From RUG14223 sp051881075 (GTDB lineage: Bacteria > Bacillota > Clostridia > Oscillospirales > Acutalibacteraceae): a stretch of DNA of 64,000 nt. The stretch covers positions 1-64,000 of the forward strand of contig JBJEPE010000010.1 of assembly GCA_051881075.1 (NCBI GenBank), in the 5' to 3' direction. Of this stretch, positions 35,818-44,324 are shown in pieces; the stretch's first letter is position 1, and each line of letters starts with the position of its first letter. Both the position numbers and the translations under genes were made by a program. The notes beneath the pieces are model-generated. The model saw only the letters and a program-made list of their open reading frames with translations, was not told the origin of the DNA and searched no databases.

Positions 35818-36399
35818 ATGATAGATAATTGGGATGAGCTTAATTTTAAATGCTTGCTTTGTGAGAAATGCGAGCTTGCAAAGACACGATCTAATGTTGT
35901 TTTCGGCGTAGGCAATAAGGATGCAGAGGTACTGTTCATAGGCGAGGGTCCGGGAGAGAACGAGGACCTGCAGGGTGAACCATTTGTTGGCAGAGGAGGT
36001 AAGCTGCTTGACAAAATGCTTAACGCCGTAGATTTATACAGAGAAAAGAATATATATATCGCCAACATAGTAAAGTGTCGCCCTCCTCATAACAGAGATC
36101 CTCTACAGCAGGAGCAGGATGCGTGCATAGATTGGCTCAGAAATCAGGTTGCGCTTATCAATCCTAAGATTATAGTATGCTTAGGCAGGATTTCTGCTAT
36201 GAAGCTTATTAAGCCTGATTTTAAGGTAACTAAAGAACACGGTATGTTTTTTGAGAAAAACGGCGTTTTTATGATGGGTACGTTTCATCCGGCCGCAATA
36301 CTTCGCAATCCTAACCAAAAGCCTGCCGCATTTGAGGACTTTTTACATTTGCGTGATAAGATAAATGAGGTATGTACACATACATACAGTCAAGATTGA
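35818..36399 (+). CDS. Family 4 uracil-DNA glycosylase with iron-sulfur cluster
   Basis: This enzyme removes uracil from DNA to start base-excision repair. The 193-residue protein has the four cluster cysteines of family 4 at C15, C18, C87 and C103. The active-site motif [17 protein letters not shown] and the [12 protein letters not shown] motif near the C-terminus are present. It follows the TetR gene by 17 bases and may be read from the same promoter, though a functional link is not obvious. Confidence 0.92.
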   Translation: MIDNWDELNFKCLLCEKCELAKTRSNVVFGVGNKDAEVLFIGEGPGENEDLQGEPFVGRGGKLLDKMLNAVDLYREKNIYIANIVKCRPPHNRDPLQQEQDACIDWLRNQVALINPKIIVCLGRISAMKLIKPDFKVTKEHGMFFEKNGVFMMGTFHPAAILRNPNQKPAAFEDFLHLRDKINEVCTHTYSQD

Positions 36400-36426
36400 T
36401 TTTATTCAAAAATTATTCATTGTTAG

Positions 36427-36455
36427 TTGATTTATATAAATAATTATGGTATAAT
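36427..36455 (+). promoter_or_regulatory. Promoter of the nusB-recN operon
   Basis: TTGATT (36427-36432), 17 bases, perfect TATAAT (36450-36455), 60 bases before nusB. Confidence 0.75.
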
Positions 36456-36467
36456 ATTACAAGCCTA

Positions 36468-36490
36468 TATGTGCCTGTTTTCGGCACATA
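36468..36490 (+). promoter_or_regulatory. Hairpin in the nusB 5' leader
   Basis: A perfect 8-bp stem (tatgtgcc with ggcacata) with a 7-base loop sits at the start of the predicted transcript. It has no T-run and may stabilise the mRNA or bind a regulator. Confidence 0.5.
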
Positions 36491-36515
36491 GCAAAAAGCT
36501 AAAGGAGATAAAATA

Positions 36516-36950
36516 ATGACATCTCAGAACATGACAGAAAAAAAGAAGGGCAAGCGCAGATTAGCCCGAGAGCAGGCTCTTGCAATAGCGTTTGAAAAGA
36601 CCTTTAGTGACAGTACTACAGAAGAAATAATCGAGGCCGCACAGCTAAGCAGAGATTTTGAAATAATGCCGTTTGCACTTGAGCTTGTAAGCGGAATGGA
36701 AAATAATGCAGAAAAGATAGACGCATTGATAGATTCGCATACGCAAAAGTGGTCAAAGGAGCGTATGTCTCGCATAAGCATTACTCTTTTAAGGCTTGCT
36801 ATTTATGAGATGCTCTCTGATGTCGGTACGCCCGTAGGAGTATCTATAAATGAAGCGATAGAGCTTGCCAAAGAGTACGCATCAGACGAGGACGCTTCAT
36901 TTATTAACGGCGTTTTAGGTGCGGTTTCACGTTCTTTGGAGAATAACTGA
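36516..36950 (+). CDS. nusB: Transcription antitermination factor NusB
   Basis: NusB joins NusE (ribosomal protein S10) on boxA RNA to prevent early termination in rRNA operons. The 144-residue all-helical protein shows RLAREQALAIAFEKTF at the start and the family signature LLRLAIYEML followed by SINEAIELAKEYASDEDA, then FINGVLGAV. The start follows aaaggag. It opens the conserved Firmicutes run nusB-xseA-xseB-ispA-dxs-tlyA-nadK-argR-recN. Confidence 0.95.
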   Translation: MTSQNMTEKKKGKRRLAREQALAIAFEKTFSDSTTEEIIEAAQLSRDFEIMPFALELVSGMENNAEKIDALIDSHTQKWSKERMSRISITLLRLAIYEMLSDVGTPVGVSINEAIELAKEYASDEDASFINGVLGAVSRSLENN

Positions 36951-36952
36951 GT

Positions 36953-37891
36953 ATGAAATATTACCTAGGAATTGATACCAGCAATTACACTACATCTATT
37001 GCCCTGTGTGATGAAAATACCCGCATAGTTCATAAGCGTATGCTGTTGCCGGTTAAAGAGGGACAGCTTGGATTAAGGCAGAGTGATGCGGTTTTTCATC
37101 ATGTTCAGCAGATACCGCAATTAACGCATGAATTATTCGAGCTTTGCGATGCTCAGGACATAGAGGCTATAGGCGTTTCTACCCGTCCGCGTGATGTTGA
37201 GGGTTCATATATGCCGTGTTTTACTGTAGGTAAAATGTTGGCGTATGCTTTGGCTGATATATTAAAGGTGCCTGTGTTTGAGTTTTCGCACCAATGCGGT
37301 CATATAGCGGCGGCACTTTATTCTATAGACAGGCTTGACATGATGCAAAGTGATTTTATCGCATTTCATGTTTCCGGCGGTACTACGGAAGGATTGCTCG
37401 TCAGCCCGTGTGAGGATAAAATAATATCCGCAAGTTTGGTATCTAAAACGCTTGATCTTAACGCAGGTCAGCTTATAGACCGTACGGGAGTTATGCTTGG
37501 CCTTAAATTCCCGGCAGGTGTACAGATAGAAAAGCTTGCGGCAAGCTTTAACGGTGATGTTAATGTAAAGCCTGTGCTCAAGGGCAACGACTGTTGTCTG
37601 TCAGGTGTTGAAAATATAGTAAATAAAATGAATATTAGCGGTGAGCCTAAAGAAAAGATAGCATATTATGTGCTTAAATTCATAGGCTGTACAGTAAATA
37701 AAATGTGTGACTGCCTTATAGATGAATACGGAGATATGCCTATTGTGTTTGCAGGTGGCGTTATGTCCGATATGCTTATAAGGCAATGGATAGCAAAGGG
37801 CAGAAATGCGCTTTTTGCAAAAAGTGAGTTTTCTGCGGATAATGCCGCAGGTGTTTCTGTTCTTACTAAGAAAAGGAATGAAAGAATATGA
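36953..37891 (+). CDS. TsaD/Kae1-like M22-family paralogue
   Basis: The 312-residue protein has the ASKHA fold of the TsaD/Gcp family: LGIDTSNYTTSIAL at the start, a putative metal pair H113/H117 (FSHQCGHIAA), HVSGGTTE in the middle and FAGGVMSD near the end. It differs from standard TsaD (about 340 residues), which makes the t6A tRNA modification. This paralogue is typically found between nusB and xseA in Clostridia. It starts two bases after nusB and overlaps xseA by four bases. Its function is unknown. Confidence 0.85.
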   Translation: MKYYLGIDTSNYTTSIALCDENTRIVHKRMLLPVKEGQLGLRQSDAVFHHVQQIPQLTHELFELCDAQDIEAIGVSTRPRDVEGSYMPCFTVGKMLAYALADILKVPVFEFSHQCGHIAAALYSIDRLDMMQSDFIAFHVSGGTTEGLLVSPCEDKIISASLVSKTLDLNAGQLIDRTGVMLGLKFPAGVQIEKLAASFNGDVNVKPVLKGNDCCLSGVENIVNKMNISGEPKEKIAYYVLKFIGCTVNKMCDCLIDEYGDMPIVFAGGVMSDMLIRQWIAKGRNALFAKSEFSADNAAGVSVLTKKRNERI

Positions 37892-39087
37892 ATATTCTTA
37901 CCGTTTCACAGCTTAATTTTTATGTTAAATCCATAATCGACTCTGATAAAAAGTTGCAGAATATTTTTGTGACCGGTGAAATTTCAAACTTGACGGATCA
38001 CTACAGGTCAGGGCATATATATCTGTCACTTAAAGACGGTAATTCAGTAATTAAAGCGGTAATGTTTTCAAACAGTGCCGCTCATCTTAAATTCAAGCCA
38101 TTTGACGGTATGAAGGTTATCGTTCGTGGCAGGGTATCAATATACGAGGCATCGGGAGCATATCAACTATATATAGATGATATGCAGCCTGACGGTATAG
38201 GAGCGTTGAGCCTTGCCTTTGAACAGCTTAAATCAAAGCTTGCAAAGGAGGGCTTGTTTGATGAAAAATACAAGCGTCCTTTACCGCAACTTCCTGAGGT
38301 TATTGGCGTTATAACCTCGCCTACGGGTGCGGCTGTGCAGGATATAACCAAGATTTTAAAAAGACGATACCCGATAGCTAAGGTTTTATTATGTCCCGTA
38401 CTTGTACAGGGTGATCTTGCGGCAGAACAGTTATGTAATGCAGTACGGTATCTTAATAGGGACGGCAGAGCCGATGTTATAATCATAGGCAGAGGCGGCG
38501 GCTCAATGGAGGATCTGTGGGCGTTTAATAACGAAGAGCTTGCACGTGAGATTTTTAATTCCAATATACCTGTAATATCTGCCGTAGGACACGAAACAGA
38601 CTTCACTATATGTGACTTTGTTGCGGATGTTAGGGCATCAACACCGTCTGCGGCGGCAGAGCTTGCCGTGCCTGATATGAGTAATGTGCTTGCTTATATA
38701 TCACAGCTCAGACTTAGAGCAGATAGCAGTATAAGGCATACGCTTGCGGATGAGAGAGAATACCTTGATATGCTCTCTAATAAAAATGTGCTTAAAAATT
38801 TCTCTTTTATATTGCAACAGAATATGTCACAGTTGGATGCTATCAGCGCAGGGCTTTCAGGCGCAATGCGAAGAAATATAGAAGATAAGCGTTATAGTGT
38901 GCAAAGGCTTATAGACAGGCTTGATGCGTTAAGCCCGCTTAATGTACTTAAAAGGGGCTATGCAATAGCATTAAAGGATAATACGGCGGTTACTAAGGCG
39001 GCTGATTTAAGTGAAAACGATATCTTAAAGCTACAGTTTGCCGACGGTACCGCCGAATGTAACGTCATTAAAATCAATAAGGAATGA
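37888..39087 (+). CDS. xseA: Exodeoxyribonuclease VII large subunit
   Basis: XseA with XseB degrades single-stranded DNA in both directions. The 399-residue protein has an N-terminal OB-fold (about residues 1-95), the nuclease core (GVITSPTGAAVQDI, RGGGSMEDLW, SAVGHETDFTI) and a C-terminal coiled region ending with NVLKRGYAI. It overlaps the previous gene by four bases. Confidence 0.95.
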   Translation: MNILTVSQLNFYVKSIIDSDKKLQNIFVTGEISNLTDHYRSGHIYLSLKDGNSVIKAVMFSNSAAHLKFKPFDGMKVIVRGRVSIYEASGAYQLYIDDMQPDGIGALSLAFEQLKSKLAKEGLFDEKYKRPLPQLPEVIGVITSPTGAAVQDITKILKRRYPIAKVLLCPVLVQGDLAAEQLCNAVRYLNRDGRADVIIIGRGGGSMEDLWAFNNEELAREIFNSNIPVISAVGHETDFTICDFVADVRASTPSAAAELAVPDMSNVLAYISQLRLRADSSIRHTLADEREYLDMLSNKNVLKNFSFILQQNMSQLDAISAGLSGAMRRNIEDKRYSVQRLIDRLDALSPLNVLKRGYAIALKDNTAVTKAADLSENDILKLQFADGTAECNVIKINKE

Positions 39088-39091
39088 TACT

Positions 39092-39307
39092 ATGAAAATG
39101 AAATACGAAACAGCCCTTGCAAAGCTTCAGGATATAGTCGATAAGCTTGAAAACGGTAACTTAAGCCTTGATGAATCCTTAAAGCTGTATAAAGAGGGAA
39201 CTAAGCTTTCGGCATTTTGTTATGATTACCTTAAAAATGCCGAGCAAGAGATAATTACGCTAAACGTAAACGATGATGAAGATAACGATAATGATGATGA
39301 CGATTGA
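39092..39307 (+). CDS. xseB: Exodeoxyribonuclease VII small subunit
   Basis: The 71-residue helical-hairpin protein carries the XseB pattern (KLQDIVDKLENGNLSLDESL, then LYKEGTKL). It starts four bases after xseA at the ATG at 39092 behind aagga; a longer frame reaching back into xseA is not credible. The C-terminus is a run of Asp, Glu and Asn, which is unusually acidic but common in this family. Confidence 0.93.
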   Translation: MKMKYETALAKLQDIVDKLENGNLSLDESLKLYKEGTKLSAFCYDYLKNAEQEIITLNVNDDEDNDNDDDD

Positions 39308-39319
39308 GGAGCTGACGGT

Positions 39320-40192
39320 ATGAGTAACAACATACAAATCATAGAAGAACAGCTTGATAAATATTTGCAATGCGGCGATTGCCGTGAACAGTCGGTAATA
39401 GATTCTATGCGCTATAGCCTTGAGGCAGGCGGAAAAAGAATACGTCCGACGCTTGCACTTGAGTTTTGCAAGCTGTGCGGCGGTAGCATACAGCAGGCTT
39501 TACCCTTTGCCTGTGCGGTAGAGATGGTGCATACTTATTCGCTTATACACGATGACTTACCGTGTATGGACGATGATGACGTAAGACGTGGCAGACCGTC
39601 AAATCATATTAAATTCGGTGAGGCCACCGCATTGCTTGCAGGTGATGCACTTCAGGCACTTGCCTTTGAGGTAATGCTGAGTGAGCAGGCGATATCGCTT
39701 GTAGGTCCAGATAAGGCCGCAAGAGCCGCCGCCGTGCTGGCTAAATGTATTGGAGCGCACGGTATGGTAGGCGGTCAGATGATAGATTTATCCTATGAGG
39801 GTAAGCACGCAGATATTGAGGTTATTAAAGATATGTACGCCAAAAAAACGGGAGAGCTGATTATTGCCGCCTGTGAGATGGGCTGTATAGTAGGCGGTGC
39901 AAGCGATAAGCAGATAGCCTCTGCACACAGATATGCGGAGAGTATTGGGCTTGCTTTTCAGATAGTTGACGATATACTTGACGTTACATCGGACGAGGCA
40001 ACACTCGGCAAGCCTATAGGCAGTGATGAAGAAAACGAAAAGTCTACATTCGTTTTGATATACGGACTTGAACGTTGCAAAAAGATAGTAAACGAGCTTA
40101 CGGAAGATGCCGTAAACGCACTTGCAGATTTTGATGCTGATGTATCGTATCTGCGTGACCTTGCTTATAGCTTGGCACAAAGAAATAACTGA
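39320..40192 (+). CDS. ispA: Farnesyl/polyprenyl diphosphate synthase
   Basis: IspA condenses isopentenyl and dimethylallyl diphosphate into geranyl and farnesyl diphosphate, feeding undecaprenyl carrier and quinone synthesis. The 290-residue all-helical enzyme has the first aspartate-rich motif (DDLPCMDDDD, with two-residue insertion) and the second (DDILD). It sits between xseB and dxs, as in many bacteria. Confidence 0.94.
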   Translation: MSNNIQIIEEQLDKYLQCGDCREQSVIDSMRYSLEAGGKRIRPTLALEFCKLCGGSIQQALPFACAVEMVHTYSLIHDDLPCMDDDDVRRGRPSNHIKFGEATALLAGDALQALAFEVMLSEQAISLVGPDKAARAAAVLAKCIGAHGMVGGQMIDLSYEGKHADIEVIKDMYAKKTGELIIAACEMGCIVGGASDKQIASAHRYAESIGLAFQIVDDILDVTSDEATLGKPIGSDEENEKSTFVLIYGLERCKKIVNELTEDAVNALADFDADVSYLRDLAYSLAQRNN

Positions 40193-40257
40193 GAATAAAA
40201 CTACAACCTTTATATAAATAATTAAGCGGATTTTCAAATCTGCATATGAGGGGCAAT

Positions 40258-42147
40258 ATGGAAGATAAAAAGATACTTGAAAGCTTAAAAGGGCCATATG
40301 CTCTTAAAGAGCTTAACCAAGATGAACTTAAAATACTGTGCAGTGAAATACGAGAAAAAATAATACAAACAGTATCTAAAAACGGCGGACATCTTGCGTC
40401 AAACTTAGGTGTAGTAGAGCTTACCGTAGCACTGCACAGAGTATTTGATACTCCTAATGACAGTATAGTATGGGACGTAGGACACCAGTGCTATACCCAT
40501 AAGATATTAACGGGCAGACTTGAACAGATGGACGGCATACGCACTAAAGACGGTATTGCCGGCTTTCCTAAACGCAGTGAAAGCTGTTATGACAGCTTTA
40601 ATGCAGGTCACAGCAGTACCTCTATATCCGCCGCATACGGTATAGCCGCCGCAAAGAATATATTAAACGATGACAGCCGAACAATAGCCGTAATAGGTGA
40701 CGGTGCGCTTACCGGCGGCATGGCATATGAAGGCCTGAACAATGCAGGAAGATTTAAAAAGAACTTTATAATCGTGCTTAATGATAACGAGATGTCTATA
40801 TCACGTAATGTCGGCGGTATAGCACGTTACCTTATGGGTATAAGGATAAAGCCCTCATACATAAGGGCTAAGTCGAGGGTTGAGCGCATTTTGCTTAAAA
40901 TACCGCTTATAGGTAAGCCGATAAGAAACTTCCTGTTTCATTCAAAGAGTAAAGTGAAAAAGATGGTGTACAGCAGAGATACGCTTTTTGAATATTTAGG
41001 AATGGACTACTATGGGCCGATAGACGGACATGATTTAACACAGCTTGAAAACGCATTTAATGCCGCTAAAAGAATAAAGCGTCCCGTGCTTGTTCATGTA
41101 ATGACTAAAAAGGGCAAAGGATATAAATTTGCTGAGAGTAATCCGGGTGCCTATCACGGCATATCCTCCTTTAACATACGTTCGGGAGAAACCAAAAAGA
41201 GCGGCAGGGGCTTCTCCGATGTTTTTGGAGATAAGCTGTGTGAGATGGCTCATAATGATAAGAAGATATGTGCCATAACCGCCGCAATGACGCTTGGCAC
41301 GGGGCTTTCGGGTTTTGCCGAAAAATACAAGGATAGACTGTTTGACGTAGGTATAGCCGAAGAACACGCAGTCACCTTTGCCTGCGGTATGGCCACCATG
41401 GATATCCTTCCTGTTTTTGCGGTTTATTCAACGTTTTTACAACGCTGTTATGACCAGATTATACATGATGCGGCTTTGCAGAAGCTGCACGTTATACTTG
41501 CCGTTGACCGAGCCGGAATAGTCGGTGAGGACGGAGAAACGCATCAGGGCATATTTGATGCGGCTTTCTTAAACACCATACCTAATGTGACTGTCTATAG
41601 CCCATCTTATTTTAAGGAGCTGGAGCTTTGCATGGAAAATGCGGCATATAACACTAAAGGTGTGGTTGCTATAAGATATCCGAGAGGCGGAGAAGGATAT
41701 AAGCTGAATAACTATAATTGCAGTAGTAAGCCGTTTGACTTTTACGGTAATGAAGATGACGAGGTGCTTATAGTTACCTATGGCAGAATCTTCTCAGAGG
41801 CAAGTATGGCTAAGGTCTTACTTGACGAAAAGGGCATAAGTACTGCTATACTTAAGCTTAACAGGATTAAACCGATAGACAGTGCGGCGGTTGAGCTTGC
41901 AATAAAATTTAAAAAGATTTATTTCTATGAAGAGGGAATTTTAAGCGGCGGCATAGCTGAAACATTTGAGAATATGCTTGTTATGGCAGGATTTAAGGAT
42001 GATTATTGTATAACCGCCATAGACGATGATTTTGTACAGCAATCAACCGTTAAGTCCGCACTTAAAGAGCTTAAGCTTGACTGCGACAGTATTATATGGC
42101 GTATAGAAAAGGATAGAGGTAGCGTTAATGGAGAAGAAGCGACTTGA
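40258..42147 (+). CDS. dxs: 1-deoxy-D-xylulose-5-phosphate synthase
   Basis: Dxs joins pyruvate and glyceraldehyde 3-phosphate with thiamine diphosphate in the first MEP step. The 629-residue protein has the thiamine motif GDGALTGGMAYEGLNNAG, the GHQCYTHK loop and the catalytic glutamate in IAEEHAVTFACG. I use the ATG at 40258, preceded by gagggg; the ATG at 40246 lies just before that site and lacks its own. The end overlaps tlyA by 20 bases. Confidence 0.95.
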   Translation: MEDKKILESLKGPYALKELNQDELKILCSEIREKIIQTVSKNGGHLASNLGVVELTVALHRVFDTPNDSIVWDVGHQCYTHKILTGRLEQMDGIRTKDGIAGFPKRSESCYDSFNAGHSSTSISAAYGIAAAKNILNDDSRTIAVIGDGALTGGMAYEGLNNAGRFKKNFIIVLNDNEMSISRNVGGIARYLMGIRIKPSYIRAKSRVERILLKIPLIGKPIRNFLFHSKSKVKKMVYSRDTLFEYLGMDYYGPIDGHDLTQLENAFNAAKRIKRPVLVHVMTKKGKGYKFAESNPGAYHGISSFNIRSGETKKSGRGFSDVFGDKLCEMAHNDKKICAITAAMTLGTGLSGFAEKYKDRLFDVGIAEEHAVTFACGMATMDILPVFAVYSTFLQRCYDQIIHDAALQKLHVILAVDRAGIVGEDGETHQGIFDAAFLNTIPNVTVYSPSYFKELELCMENAAYNTKGVVAIRYPRGGEGYKLNNYNCSSKPFDFYGNEDDEVLIVTYGRIFSEASMAKVLLDEKGISTAILKLNRIKPIDSAAVELAIKFKKIYFYEEGILSGGIAETFENMLVMAGFKDDYCITAIDDDFVQQSTVKSALKELKLDCDSIIWRIEKDRGSVNGEEAT

Positions 42148-42928
42148 CGTATTGGTCTTTGAGCATGGTTTTGCCGAGAGCCGAGAGAAGGCAAGAGCCA
42201 TAATTATGGCAGGAGAAATATATGCGGACAATCAAAAGGCGGATAAACCCGGAGCAACGTATAATGAGGATGTTAAGCTGGAGCATAGAGGCAGCGGACT
42301 TAAGTATGTCAGCAGAGGCGGCCTGAAGCTTGAAAAGGCGATGAACGTATTTGATATTTCTTTAGATGGCAAGACCGCTATGGACATTGGCGCATCTACA
42401 GGAGGTTTTACCGATTGTATGCTTCAAAACGGAGCAAAAAAGGTATATTCCGTAGATGTAGGCTACGGTCAGCTTGCGTGGAAGCTGCGCACGGATGACA
42501 GAGTAATCAACCTTGAACGTACCAATATACGCTATATAACTCAGGAACAGATACCGGATAAGATAGACTTTTTCAGCGTTGATGTTTCCTTTATATCGCT
42601 TAAGCTTGTCTTACCTGCCGTTAAACAGTTACTGTCTGATAATTGTGAGGCTGTATGCCTTATTAAGCCACAGTTTGAGGCAGGCAGAGAAAAGGTTGGC
42701 AAAAAGGGCGTTGTGCGTGATAAGGCGGTTCATGTAGAGGTAGTAGATGAGATATACCGTTTTGTTATGTCAATAGGATTTGATGTATTGGGACTGGACT
42801 TTTCGCCTATTAAAGGCCCCGAGGGTAATATAGAATATCTTATATACATTAAGGTTTCCGACACCCCTCATGCAGCAGCTAATATTTCGCCTGAGAAAAC
42901 CGTTCAGCTTTCTCACGAAACATTATAA
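42128..42928 (+). CDS. tlyA: TlyA-family rRNA 2'-O-methyltransferase
   Basis: TlyA proteins methylate the ribose of cytidines in 16S and/or 23S rRNA. The 266-residue protein has an N-terminal S4 RNA-binding domain (about residues 4-65) and an FtsJ/RrmJ-type methyltransferase (AMDIGASTGGFTDCMLQNG as the SAM loop, VDVSFISL, and LIKPQFEAG). It overlaps dxs, showing tight coupling in the operon. Confidence 0.92.
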   Translation: MEKKRLDVLVFEHGFAESREKARAIIMAGEIYADNQKADKPGATYNEDVKLEHRGSGLKYVSRGGLKLEKAMNVFDISLDGKTAMDIGASTGGFTDCMLQNGAKKVYSVDVGYGQLAWKLRTDDRVINLERTNIRYITQEQIPDKIDFFSVDVSFISLKLVLPAVKQLLSDNCEAVCLIKPQFEAGREKVGKKGVVRDKAVHVEVVDEIYRFVMSIGFDVLGLDFSPIKGPEGNIEYLIYIKVSDTPHAAANISPEKTVQLSHETL

Positions 42929-42965
42929 TAACAGTAATTTATTGTCATGTAAAAGAGGTGTGATA

Positions 42966-43841
42966 ATGATTATCACAATATCAGTTAATGCTGATAAAAA
43001 AGGTGCGCTTGATTATGTTCGTCAGGTGATAAAGATATTTACCGAAAAAGGAATAAACGTACTGCTTACACAGGATAATAAAAAGATAACGGAATGCGTT
43101 GGTAATAAAAAATTTGATACCGTCTGCGACGCCATAAAAGCAAGCGACATATGTATAGCTATAGGCGGTGACGGCACGATAATAGCGCTTGCAAAGCTTG
43201 CGGCAGAGTACGGAGTACCTATACTTGGTATAAACTTCGGCAGGCTCGGATTTATTGCCGGTATGGAGCCGGGCAAGCTGTGCGATATATGCAAGCTTAC
43301 GGATAACAGTTACCGTACGGAAAAACGCATGATGCTACAGATTACCGTTAAAAAGCGTGATGAAAGTCTGAATTTCTACGCACTCAACGATGCCGTAGTA
43401 TCCAGAGGCGCTCTTTCAAGAATTATAGATTTGACCGTATCGCTTAACGATAACGTTATAAGCAGTTACCGTGCGGACGGATTACTGGTATCTACCCCCA
43501 CAGGCTCTACGGCATATTCGCTGTCTGCGGGAGGCCCTGTTATAGACCCCAGTATAAATTGTATTTTACTTACACCGATTTGCCCGCATTCGCTTTTTTC
43601 AAGATCCGTTATTTTTGAGGAAAGATCAAGGTTGATTTTAAAAGCAGGCAACAGTATTGACGATGAAATATACCTCACGGTAGACGGACAGGACTCTGTA
43701 AGAATTTATCCTGAGGATGAAATAATAATTAGAAAAGCCGACTTAAATGTTGAGCTTATCATGATAAAAAATAAAAGCTTCTATGAAATATTAAACGATA
43801 AATTTGGAGAAAGGGAGTTGACTGAATATGAAAAAAATTAA
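42966..43841 (+). CDS. nadK: NAD+ kinase
   Basis: NadK makes NADP from NAD with ATP or polyphosphate. The 291-residue protein has GGDGT (67-71), NFGRLGFIAG, and the catalytic-core TPTGSTAYSLSAGGP motif. The ATG at 42966 after agaggtg is the start; the frame extends into tlyA without a ribosome binding site. Its 3' end overlaps argR by 14 bases. Confidence 0.95.
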   Translation: MIITISVNADKKGALDYVRQVIKIFTEKGINVLLTQDNKKITECVGNKKFDTVCDAIKASDICIAIGGDGTIIALAKLAAEYGVPILGINFGRLGFIAGMEPGKLCDICKLTDNSYRTEKRMMLQITVKKRDESLNFYALNDAVVSRGALSRIIDLTVSLNDNVISSYRADGLLVSTPTGSTAYSLSAGGPVIDPSINCILLTPICPHSLFSRSVIFEERSRLILKAGNSIDDEIYLTVDGQDSVRIYPEDEIIIRKADLNVELIMIKNKSFYEILNDKFGERELTEYEKN

Positions 43842-44280
43842 AAGAAGACAAAGAATTTTGGAGCTTATAAGTACAAATAATATCGACACACAACAGCAGC
43901 TTACCGAGATGTTACTTAAAGAAGGTTTTGATGCAACACAGGCAACCGTATCAAGAGATATTAAAGAATTGCATCTACATAAAATAGCACTTGATAACGG
44001 CGGATATAAGTATATTTGTAAGCAAAGCTCAGATGCCCTTCAAATGTCATCGGCGTTTGACGAATTGCTCAGTAAGGCCGTAATAAGTGTAGAGCGTACA
44101 AATGTGATTGTGGTCGTTAAAACATACGCAGGCATGGCACAGGCTATTTGTGCGGCCATTGACTCAATGCAGGACTCTAACACATTAGGTTCTATTGCAG
44201 GTGAGGACACTATCTTCATCGCTATGCGCTCAGAGAGTGCGGCGGAAGAAATGTGCAATATGCTTAATAAAAAGCATTGA
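43828..44280 (+). CDS. argR: Arginine repressor ArgR
   Basis: ArgR is the hexameric arginine-responsive regulator of arginine synthesis and catabolism. The 150-residue protein has an N-terminal winged helix (TQATVSRDIKEL) and a C-terminal oligomerisation and arginine-binding domain with the signature GSIAGEDTIFIA. In this operon its place between nadK and recN is conserved across Firmicutes. The start follows aaagggag. Confidence 0.95.
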   Translation: MKKIKRRQRILELISTNNIDTQQQLTEMLLKEGFDATQATVSRDIKELHLHKIALDNGGYKYICKQSSDALQMSSAFDELLSKAVISVERTNVIVVVKTYAGMAQAICAAIDSMQDSNTLGSIAGEDTIFIAMRSESAAEEMCNMLNKKH

Positions 44281-44324
44281 TAATTTTTAATCAAAAAGAT
44301 TTTTTCTGAAAGTAAGGGTAATAT

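Noticed and set aside
36953..37891. Calling this gene tsaD
   Set aside because: It is shorter than TsaD, differs in the metal-binding region and occupies the place of the known clostridial paralogue.
42870..42965. Longer start for nadK
   Set aside because: The extension overlaps the end of tlyA, has no ribosome binding site, and precedes the usual NadK N-terminus.
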